Source: Planctomycetota bacterium (lineage in GTDB: Bacteria; Planctomycetota; Planctomycetia; Gemmatales; Gemmataceae). Taken from it: a stretch of DNA of 9,871 nt. The position numbers and the translations under genes are program-made. Each line of letters begins with the position of its first letter. Positions within the stretch are counted from its first letter, which is position 1. Positions 1-6,174 of this stretch are shown here, piece by piece. The notes under the pieces are model-generated. The model was not told the origin of the DNA and did not search any database. It saw only the letters and a program-made list of their open reading frames with translations. Where the stretch lies: the NCBI GenBank assembly GCA_018970845.1, contig JAGWVO010000113.1:1-9871 (forward strand). The letters are read 5' to 3'.

Positions 1-3000
1 GACGATATCCCCGAGGATCCCACCCTCGCCGCCATTTCCAACCAGACGACCAACGAGGATACGCCCCTGGATGTCCCGCTCACCGTCGGCGATGCCGACG
101 GCGACGCCGTCACGCTGACTATTCCCAATGCCGCCGCGTTCTCGTCACTGGCTTCCGTGGCGATCGTCGGGACAACGGCCAATCCGGTCCTGCGAATCAC
201 ACCAGTGGCCAACGCGTTTGGAATCCAGAATCCGGTGACCGTTCGCGCCACCGACTCCACGGGCAGGTTTGTGGAAAGGTCGTTCAGCCTGACCGTCAGT
301 TCCGTCAACGATCCGGTGACGGCCGCCAATGATGCGTTCAATGTGATGGAAAACTCCCCGGCCACCCAATTCGCCGTCCTTGGAAACGATTCCTCCGGCC
401 CGTCCAACGAAAACCAGACACTTGTGATCACCGCGGTGGGAACCCCCAACCGGCTCGGAAGCGTCTCGATCCAAGGTTCCAAGATCGAGTACACGCCGGC
501 TCCGAATTTTTTCGGGGTCGAGTCCTTCACTTACACGGTGACCGATGGATCGGATTCCAAGACGGCGACGGTGACGGTTGTCGTCGAGGCCGCGTCGCGT
601 TCACCCGTGGGTGAAGCTGACCAATTCGTTGTCAATGCCTCCGGCGACGCGCTGGCAGGAAATGTGCTGGCCAATGACGCCGACCCCAACGGCGATGAAA
701 TCGAGGCGCGACTGTTCGCGGAACCGTCGCATGGAACCGTCTCAATGTGGGCCGATGGCTCGTTCGTTTACACGCCCGGAGGCGGCTTTGCCGGTTCGGA
801 CACGTTCGCGTACCTTCCTGTCCAAAAGGGCACCATCCTCTCCGGTCATGCCGATGTGGGCATTGGATTTCACAACGGCAACCTCGACCTCCATGTTCAT
901 GACGAGGAAACAGACACGGAATATGAGCCTTCCGATTCCACGGTATTTGTCGGCGCGCGCGCCAAGATGGCGTTGCCCTCCGGCCTGGGATTCACCGGAG
1001 CCAACACCGGAGACACCGTTTGGATTCTCCCCGGCGCGGCTGAGAAACCTGGGGTGGTTTTCCTGGGCCTGGCAACCGAGGAAATCGCCAATGGTGTTTT
1101 CAACAGCAACACCATCACCCTTACACTCGATTCCTTCACCGGCCCGGGTGATTTTTCGCTTTGGAGCACCAATTCCCTTGGGACTGTCTTTGAAGGATTG
1201 ACAACCAAGAACGGCTTCTCGGGCGACACCGTCTCTCTCGCGACGGGAAGCCACGCCCATTACAACTGGGCCTTCACCCAGCCGGGTGAATACCAACTGA
1301 CCTTGCGGGCCACCGGCCAACTGGTTGGAGGCGGATCAATCTCCTCGGCCGCGACCTACACATTTTTCGTCAGTCATATTGATCCGTTCACCCAGACACC
1401 CTTCAGGGAAGGACATGTCGATGCCGGCATCAGCTTTGAGAACGGTGTGTTCGACCTTCATATCCACGATGAGGAGGCCGATATCGAGTATGAAGCCGGT
1501 GAAGTTCCCATCTTCGTCGGCGATGCCGCGTTGATCGCGCGACCGGCGGGAACAGCCTTCGATTTCATCGGCGCGCAGGCGGGCGATCGGGTTTGGAACA
1601 TCCGGGCGGATCAAGAAATCCCCGGATTGGTTTTTCTTGGCTTGGCAACCGAGGAAATCAAGGCTAACACCTTCGTCGGCGACAAGGTGACACTTTCTCT
1701 GAAGAATGTGCAGGGACCCGGCGCATTTTCTCTTTGGACTGCGGGCGCAACTCCATCCGTCAAGATGGCTTCCTTCGGAGGCATCGACTTATCCGACAAG
1801 GTCGAGTTGACGACAGGTTCCCACAACCATTTCAACTGGACATTTTCCGCTCCCGGTGAATACGCCATCACCTTCGAGGTATCGGGCACGCCCGTCGGAG
1901 CGTCACCCGTCAGCGCCCAGGCCACCTACACCTTCGCGGTTTCCAACGGCCTCCCGCTTGTTGGCTCCCCGGTGAAGGTCGAGGTTGGCAAGGCGGGCCG
2001 GCTGAACTTCCTCCACACCGTCACCCAAGGTCACGCCGATGTCGGCATCGCCTTTGAGGATGGCCAGTTGGAACTCCATGTCCACGACGAGGAAGCCGAG
2101 GCCGAGTTCGCTCCGTCGGAAGCGCTGATTTTTGTCGGGCCCGATGCCCAAATTTCCCGCCCCGCCGGCACCAAGTTCGATTTCCTCGGGGTCGCTTCCG
2201 GCGCACCCATCTGGGTTCTTCCCGCCGTTGAAAACCCCGACCTGCCTTACCTTGGCATCGGCACCGAGGAGATCGAGCCGGGAACTTTCATTCCGGGATC
2301 GCTCAAGCTATCCCTGGGCCATGTCAGCGGACCGGGGGATTTTTCCATCTACACGGTGGATGGGTTCGGCGCCGTCACGGTCGGCATGTCAACAGCCGAC
2401 GGGATCGGAGCGGATGACACGATAACCCTCCTTGAAGGATCCCATGGCCACAGGAACTGGGCCTTCACCGCCGCCGGCCGTTATGAGGTGGGCCTTGCGG
2501 TATCGGCGACACGGCCTGATGGAACCCAGGTTTCCGACCGCGGCGTGTTCGTCTTTTCCGTCGACAACATGGGCAAGGTTTCCTTTGCCTCGGCCGCCTC
2601 GTCGGTGGCGGAAAATGCAGCGGCGGGATTTGTCAATCTCCAGATCAATCGCTCGGGCGGCCTGGATGGCGAATTGGAACTCAGTTTCTCCACGGCAGGC
2701 ACCGCCTCGGCCGATGTCGATTACAAGCTTTCAGGAACCGTCGTCTTCCTCGACGGCCAGTCATCAGCCACGCTCAAGGTGGCCCTTGTGAACGATTTCC
2801 TCTTTGAAAACCCGGAAACCGCTTCCATCACGATCTCTTCCGCCGATCCCATCGGCTCCGCGGGAGGCGCGGGCGGCAAGGGCGGGGTGGGCGCGACCGC
2901 GACGCATGCGCTCACCATCAACAGCGAAGACCGCAGGTTCGCGTCCGATCCCACCCGCGTCAGCGTCATCCCGACCGTCGCGGGAACAATCGTCCGCCTC

Positions 3001-3855
3001 ATTGACGCGCGGACCAACTTCACCAGGATTTTCACTCCCATTCCCGGATACCGCGGAGGATACAACACCGCCCTGGAGGACATCGACAACGATGGAATCC
3101 GCGACCTGATCGTCGGCACGATGGGCGACACTGTCGGCCGCGTTCGGGTGCTCAGCGGGGCCAACAGCCAGATCATCCGCGACTTCATTCCCTACTCCAC
3201 GGCTTACCGACTTCCCGTTCATGTCGGCGTTGGAGATGTCAACGGCGACAACCGCCCCGACATCATCGTCGGAACCGCGCCCGGGGCGGTGCCGCGCGTG
3301 GTGGCATATTCGGGTTCCAGCGTCCAACCACTGGTGCTCGCCAACTTCCTCGCGTTCACGAACACCTTCCGGGGCGGCGTCAGGGTCGCCGCCGGTGACA
3401 CCAACGGCGACGGAATGGGCGAGATCATCGCGACCGCGGCGTCAGGGTCGAACCTTGTGCGGATATTCAAGGGCTCAGGAATGTTTATCCGGCAATTCGC
3501 GGCATTGACACCCTCCAACCGCGGGCTTTCCGTCGTCACCGCCGACCTCGACAGGGACGGCCGCGATGAGATCATCGTCGGATCGCTCACCGGGGTATCT
3601 CGGCTGGGTATCTACGACGACCTGGGACGCCTCGTGAAGCCCATCCAGCTACCGCTCGGAACGGCATCCACGGCCGGCATCCAGGTGGCCGCGGCCGATT
3701 ACGACGGCAACGCCATCACCGACATCCTCCTGTCCCGCTCCGGTGGCCGCGGTTCCGAGCCGAGGCTGCTCGCGCTCCGCTTCAGCGACATGAGGAGAAT
3801 CGCGGACCTGTCGTTCGCGCTTTTGTCGATGGATGAATCGGTTTCCATTCGCTAG
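1..3855 (+). CDS. Giant multidomain surface protein (Ig-like, choice-of-anchor M-like x3, Calx-beta, FG-GAP), 5' partial
   Basis: The reading frame is open from base 1, so the true start and signal peptide lie upstream; 1284 codons are visible before TAG at 3853-3855. Domains in order: an Ig/cadherin-like unit (about 1-315, with NEDTPLDVPLTVGDADGD); a cadherin-like unit with VLGND (about 319-579); a second with NVLANDADPNGD (610-831); three tandem domains of about 178 residues (844-1377, 1411-1950, 2029-2569) resembling the TIGR03769/choice-of-anchor M family; a Calx-beta domain (about 2572-2928) with a Gly-rich insert; and an FG-GAP/VCBS propeller (about 2960-3810) with DxDxDG-type loops. 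Such domains are usually extracellular, calcium-stabilised and adhesive; that role is inferred here. The protein ends in VSIR with no LPXTG motif, PEP-CTERM motif or C-terminal membrane helix, so attachment, if any, must come from elsewhere. Domain identities were recognised by eye. Confidence 0.93.
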   Translation, partial: DDIPEDPTLAAISNQTTNEDTPLDVPLTVGDADGDAVTLTIPNAAAFSSLASVAIVGTTANPVLRITPVANAFGIQNPVTVRATDSTGRFVERSFSLTVSSVNDPVTAANDAFNVMENSPATQFAVLGNDSSGPSNENQTLVITAVGTPNRLGSVSIQGSKIEYTPAPNFFGVESFTYTVTDGSDSKTATVTVVVEAASRSPVGEADQFVVNASGDALAGNVLANDADPNGDEIEARLFAEPSHGTVSMWADGSFVYTPGGGFAGSDTFAYLPVQKGTILSGHADVGIGFHNGNLDLHVHDEETDTEYEPSDSTVFVGARAKMALPSGLGFTGANTGDTVWILPGAAEKPGVVFLGLATEEIANGVFNSNTITLTLDSFTGPGDFSLWSTNSLGTVFEGLTTKNGFSGDTVSLATGSHAHYNWAFTQPGEYQLTLRATGQLVGGGSISSAATYTFFVSHIDPFTQTPFREGHVDAGISFENGVFDLHIHDEEADIEYEAGEVPIFVGDAALIARPAGTAFDFIGAQAGDRVWNIRADQEIPGLVFLGLATEEIKANTFVGDKVTLSLKNVQGPGAFSLWTAGATPSVKMASFGGIDLSDKVELTTGSHNHFNWTFSAPGEYAITFEVSGTPVGASPVSAQATYTFAVSNGLPLVGSPVKVEVGKAGRLNFLHTVTQGHADVGIAFEDGQLELHVHDEEAEAEFAPSEALIFVGPDAQISRPAGTKFDFLGVASGAPIWVLPAVENPDLPYLGIGTEEIEPGTFIPGSLKLSLGHVSGPGDFSIYTVDGFGAVTVGMSTADGIGADDTITLLEGSHGHRNWAFTAAGRYEVGLAVSATRPDGTQVSDRGVFVFSVDNMGKVSFASAASSVAENAAAGFVNLQINRSGGLDGELELSFSTAGTASADVDYKLSGTVVFLDGQSSATLKVALVNDFLFENPETASITISSADPIGSAGGAGGKGGVGATATHALTINSEDRRFASDPTRVSVIPTVAGTIVRLIDARTNFTRIFTPIPGYRGGYNTALEDIDNDGIRDLIVGTMGDTVGRVRVLSGANSQIIRDFIPYSTAYRLPVHVGVGDVNGDNRPDIIVGTAPGAVPRVVAYSGSSVQPLVLANFLAFTNTFRGGVRVAAGDTNGDGMGEIIATAASGSNLVRIFKGSGMFIRQFAALTPSNRGLSVVTADLDRDGRDEIIVGSLTGVSRLGIYDDLGRLVKPIQLPLGTASTAGIQVAAADYDGNAITDILLSRSGGRGSEPRLLALRFSDMRRIADLSFALLSMDESVSIR
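844..2569 (+). repeat. Three tandem protein repeats, choice-of-anchor M-like, within the giant protein
   Basis: Copies lie at 844-1377, 1411-1950 and 2029-2569. Each opens with GHxDxGI, continues with LHxHDEE about 14 residues later, then FVG, a central Trp, LGxxTEEI, GPGxFS, and GSHxHxNWxF followed by G(E/R)Y, and ends in a YTF- or FVF-type strand. The order matches the actinobacterial surface-anchored repeat family (TIGR03769 and the choice-of-anchor M domain). Five histidines and the acidic pairs are invariant across the copies. The DNA copies differ at many third positions, so this is an old duplication and not a recent or slippage-prone tandem repeat. The linker before copy 3 is about twice as long as the one before copy 2. 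Confidence 0.8.
3079..3723 (+). repeat. FG-GAP/VCBS propeller repeats with Asp-rich calcium loops
   Basis: Five regularly spaced loops of the DxDxDGxxD type occur at 3079-3105 (DIDNDGIRD), 3235-3261 (DVNGDNRPD), 3397-3423 (DTNGDGMGE), 3544-3570 (DLDRDGRDE) and 3697-3723 (DYDGNAITD). Each is followed by a hydrophobic strand such as LIVG or IIVG and preceded by V.VGD- or VAAGD-like segments. This is the FG-GAP/VCBS blade signature shared with integrin alpha propellers, and the spacing of about 50 residues fits one loop per blade. The fifth loop is degenerate: it lacks the central DG, so it may bind calcium poorly. Confidence 0.85.
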
Positions 3856-5114
3856 CGCCCGTTGAGGGGCAGGGTGAGGATGGGTGCCGATTGCCCCGTC
3901 CTTACTCCGACTTCAAGCCTCGAGAGTTCCATCACGAGGTGGAATGTCGACTTGCTTGCCGCGTCGGATTCCTCGATGTAAAACCACGCGCCCTTGTGCT
4001 GGACCGCCACATGAGCTCCCGCGGGAGGCTTCTTTCCCTTGGAACACCTCACCTTGAAAAGGCCGCCCAGCACCTGCTGCCAGTCGAATGGTTGGCCGTC
4101 TTCCCGGATGGTTTGGGGCGCCCTGCCGGCGACGATATCCTCCGCGGGAACCTCAACTCCTTGCGATAGGAAAAACAGCACCTGGATCAGCGAGCGCGTT
4201 TCCATGTCGAGCAAGCGGAGGCTTTCCCCCTTGCCTTCGGGGAGAAACGGATCGAGTTGATCCGTCGTGATGTCGAATGACCGACAGGCCTGGTCCAGCC
4301 GGAAAGCCCGGCAAAAAACCTCCCAGTCCGGATCATCGTCCTTGAGGTTCCCGGCCCTGAGCACCGGCACCCGCTTCTTGCGGACGACAACCCAACCGCC
4401 ATCGGCAAGCTGTCGGTACTCGCAGCCCGCCTTCACGGTCTCCACGGCGGCCGAGGCCGAGCCGGGTCCGGCAGGCACTGGATCGGTCACCGTCTCTTCG
4501 CGTTCCTCGCTGAACAGCACCACCTTGCGGTTTTCCTCAAGCCTCACGAGCGCTGCCATGCCCGCGATGAACATCTCGAACTCGGGGGCCCGCCCCGGCA
4601 CCGGTCCGCTGCCGGTTTCCGCGTTGGGAACCCAGTTGAGGTTTTCGAGGTAAAGTCGGCAAACCGTCGAAAGCGGCCAGGTGGTGCGTCCGACATAGGC
4701 GACACCTTCCAGCGAGATCGGTGTGAATAACCGCCGGGTGAACTCCTGGTCATCCATTGGCGCGTAACTAAGGGTGGGGCGCACCGATCCGCTCAGTTGC
4801 GCCTGGGGAAGGATGGTTCCCGCGTACCCGCCGGGGCTTAGCCCGGCGGCAGCGGCGGTGAAAAAAGGCAGCGCCTGGAGCGACGCCGCCAGTTCGGGTT
4901 GCTCGGCGATGGTCGTCACACTGAGGCTGCTGGGAGAATCGACATAACGAAGGCGAACGATGTTGAGCAAAAGCTGCCGTTCGCTTGTGACCTTGACCGA
5001 TTCGTTGTACTTGATGCGATTGAGTTCCACCATCCGTGGGCCCAATGCGCAACCGGCCATCAGCGGGATGGCACACATCGCGGCTGACAGGCGCAAGGCA
5101 GCCTGAAACGGCAC
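3852..5114 (-). CDS. Uncharacterised lipoprotein (YNEx...QLLLNIVRLRYxDxP family)
   Basis: A 420-residue protein starting with GTG at 5114; a purine-rich site GGGGAGGGG (5122-5130) lies seven bases upstream. The N-terminus is a short hydrophobic leader ending in LMAGC, a lipobox with Cys22 as the lipidated residue, so the mature protein should be membrane-anchored outside the cytoplasm. Residues 36-61 carry a conserved-looking YNES...QLLLNIVRLRYVDSP segment, and residues about 375-394 carry AWFYIEE..AASKSTFHL, followed by a terminal PILTLPLNGR. I recognise this N- and C-terminal pattern from hypothetical lipoproteins of Planctomycetota and Proteobacteria; no function is known to me, and none should be assumed. 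The middle (about residues 180-260) is low in family-like motifs and Pro/Ala/Glu-rich. The gene is downstream of, and on the same strand as, the aquaporin gene, and its stop overlaps the stop of the convergent giant gene. Confidence 0.9.
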   Translation of the reverse strand: MPFQAALRLSAAMCAIPLMAGCALGPRMVELNRIKYNESVKVTSERQLLLNIVRLRYVDSPSSLSVTTIAEQPELAASLQALPFFTAAAAGLSPGGYAGTILPQAQLSGSVRPTLSYAPMDDQEFTRRLFTPISLEGVAYVGRTTWPLSTVCRLYLENLNWVPNAETGSGPVPGRAPEFEMFIAGMAALVRLEENRKVVLFSEEREETVTDPVPAGPGSASAAVETVKAGCEYRQLADGGWVVVRKKRVPVLRAGNLKDDDPDWEVFCRAFRLDQACRSFDITTDQLDPFLPEGKGESLRLLDMETRSLIQVLFFLSQGVEVPAEDIVAGRAPQTIREDGQPFDWQQVLGGLFKVRCSKGKKPPAGAHVAVQHKGAWFYIEESDAASKSTFHLVMELSRLEVGVRTGQSAPILTLPLNGR

Positions 5115-5121
5115 GAAAGCA

Positions 5122-5130
5122 CCCCTCCCC
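5122..5130 (-). promoter_or_regulatory. Ribosome binding site of the lipoprotein gene
   Basis: The complement reads GGGGAGGGG, seven bases before the GTG start codon at 5114. It supports GTG as the start, there being no better-spaced ATG nearby in that frame. Most of the element is inside the 3' arm of the hairpin described at 5125-5159. Confidence 0.65.
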
Positions 5131-5159
5131 GAAAGGTTCCTTCAGACCTTATCGGGGAG
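5125..5159 (-). promoter_or_regulatory. Strong hairpin overlapping the lipoprotein ribosome binding site
   Basis: CTCCCCGA (5125-5132) pairs with TCGGGGAG (5152-5159), and AAGGT (5133-5137) pairs with ACCTT (5146-5150). This gives a 13-bp stem with one unpaired A (5151) and an 8-base loop (5138-5145). In the minus-strand transcript the 3' arm contains GGGGAG of the Shine-Dalgarno sequence. No T-run follows the stem on that strand, which argues against an ordinary intrinsic terminator for the aquaporin. Translational control of the lipoprotein is an inference; the pairing itself is direct. Confidence 0.55.
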
Positions 5160-5176
5160 ACGGGCTGTCAATCTGA

Positions 5177-5188
5177 GGCAAGTTTGCC
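5177..5188. repeat. Small inverted repeat GGCAA-GT-TTGCC in the aquaporin-lipoprotein gap
   Basis: GGCAA (5177-5181) and TTGCC (5184-5188) are separated by two bases, and a further GGCAA occurs at 5210-5214. It is too small for a convincing terminator and could be a protein-binding site or chance. A TTGACA hexamer on the minus strand (complement of 5166-5171) is nearby, but no suitable -10 box was found. Confidence 0.3.
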
Positions 5189-5236
5189 AAAAAGATCGAT
5201 TAAACCGATGGCAAGGCCACCTTGGTAAGGGCGCGA

Positions 5237-5986
5237 TCAGCCGCCCCTGGACTCGGAATCGCCTGACAAGAACGATTCATAAACGAATCCACCGAGTACC
5301 CCGCCAAGGATCGGGGCCACCCAGAAGAGCCAAAGTTGGGCCAGCGCGGCGCCCGAGGCGATCAACGCGGGGCCGGTGCTTCTCGCCGGGTTCACGGAGA
5401 GGTTGGTAACGGGGATTCCGATGAGGTGAATGAGAGTCAGTCCCAAACCGATGGCCAAGGGCGCGAATCCGGACGGAGCCCGTTTGTCTGTCGCCCCCAT
5501 GATGATGAGCAGGAAGAAAAAGGTGAGGGTCACCTCGGCCAAAAGGCAGGAAAGCAGGCTGAATCCGCCGGGTGAAAACTCGGCATAACCGTTGGTGGCA
5601 AAGGCGCCCGCCTGAGTGTTGTCGATCGCGAAACCCGGCTTGCCGCTGGCGATCAGGTAAAGGACGCCGGCGCCGGCAATTGAACCGAACACTTGGCAAA
5701 GGATATACGGAAGCGCGTCAGCAAACTTGAACCTGCCACCCGCGGCCAAACCCAAGGTCACGGCGGGGTTGAGATGGCATCCCGAAACATGGCCGATCGC
5801 GTAAGCCATCGACAACACGGTGAGGCCGAAAGCCAGGCTCACGCCGACGAATCCGATTCCCAGGTTGATCGGAACGGCGCCTGAAGTGGTCAGGAACATC
5901 GCGGCCAGGACAGCGCTGCCGCATCCGCCGAAAACGAGCCAGAATGTGCCCAGGAACTCCGCGATCAGTCTCGCACGCAGGGACAT
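5237..5986 (-). CDS. aqpZ: Aquaporin Z-type water channel
   Basis: A 249-residue MIP-family protein, slightly longer than E. coli AqpZ (231 residues). It should sit in the cytoplasmic membrane as a tetramer passing water. Six hydrophobic helices and two half-helix signatures are visible: SGCHLNPAVT (first NPA, residues 73-75) and SVNPARSTGPA (second NPA, 199-201). The selectivity filter can be read by alignment to E. coli: Phe53, His187 and Arg202 match Phe43, His174 and Arg189, typical of a water-selective channel and unlike glycerol facilitators. The fourth position (E. coli Thr183) is Leu196 here. The N-terminal FGGCGSAVLAA segment is also AqpZ-like. ATG at 5986 is preceded only by a weak, close GGGGGTGG (5990-5997). 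It is transcribed away from the PSCyt2 gene and toward the lipoprotein gene. There is no glycerol kinase or osmoregulation gene nearby. Confidence 0.95.
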   Translation of the reverse strand: MSLRARLIAEFLGTFWLVFGGCGSAVLAAMFLTTSGAVPINLGIGFVGVSLAFGLTVLSMAYAIGHVSGCHLNPAVTLGLAAGGRFKFADALPYILCQVFGSIAGAGVLYLIASGKPGFAIDNTQAGAFATNGYAEFSPGGFSLLSCLLAEVTLTFFFLLIIMGATDKRAPSGFAPLAIGLGLTLIHLIGIPVTNLSVNPARSTGPALIASGAALAQLWLFWVAPILGGVLGGFVYESFLSGDSESRGG

Positions 5987-6046
5987 GCACCACCCCCAGA
6001 AACCATCCCAAGGAAAAACAACCGGGGATCAGGCTCATGGCAATCA

Positions 6047-6072
6047 GGCTTGGCTTTCAAGCCCATTCGGGC
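6047..6072. repeat. Two overlapping, mutually exclusive small hairpins
   Basis: GGCTTG (6047-6052) pairs with CAAGCC (6058-6063) across a 5-base loop. GCCC (6061-6064) pairs with GGGC (6069-6072) across a 4-base loop. The two share bases 6061-6063, so only one can form at a time. They lie upstream of the aquaporin start and could be in its leader. Either may be chance in GC-rich DNA. Confidence 0.3.
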
Positions 6073-6132
6073 GACTGGGGTTTGCGATACGGGCGTGCCG
6101 ATCATGAAAAATGGGAAGGAATTGGAAAAACC

Positions 6133-6157
6133 GGAACCAAATGCGTTCCAGCGTGTT
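6133..6157 (+). promoter_or_regulatory. Possible ECF-sigma-like promoter of the PSCyt2/DUF1501 genes
   Basis: GGAAC (6133-6137) is separated by 17 bases from GTT (6155-6157), within GTGTTAAAAC. This resembles the GGAA(C/T)-N16-18-GTT layout of several ECF sigma factors, which planctomycetes have in large numbers. Transcription would then begin near 6165, leaving a leader only if translation starts at 6208. The same GGAAC is also the left half of an inverted repeat. The match is short and weak. Confidence 0.2.
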
Positions 6158-6174
6158 AAAACATTGGGGAGATT

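Larger units (their letters stand above)
5987..6174. other. Divergent intergenic region between aquaporin and PSCyt2 genes
   Basis: This 188-base region must hold the promoters of both divergent genes. It contains an 8-base direct repeat ATCAGGCT (6028-6035 and 6043-6050), a hairpin GGCTTG-GCTTT-CAAGCC (6047-6063), an overlapping GCCC-ATTC-GGGC (6061-6072), and an inverted repeat GGAAC-N7-GTTCC (6133-6149). No convincing sigma-70 promoter was found on either strand, and no small coding gene is supported. Confidence 0.6.

Noticed and set aside
578..1320. Alternative frames on both strands within the giant gene
   Set aside because: They are rich in Pro, Ser and Arg, lack domains and sit inside a continuous multidomain reading frame.
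844..2569. The triplicate region as a recent DNA tandem duplication or recombination hotspot
   Set aside because: The copies are alike as protein but differ at many bases and have unequal linkers, so the duplication is old.
5166..5171. Consensus-like TTGACA on the minus strand upstream of the lipoprotein gene
   Set aside because: The only -10-like hexamer (GATAAG) is 12 bases away, too close for a sigma-70 promoter.
5820..6159. Short plus-strand open frames across the aquaporin start and the divergent region
   Set aside because: They are mostly antisense to the aquaporin, with no convincing ribosome binding site and no recognisable protein.
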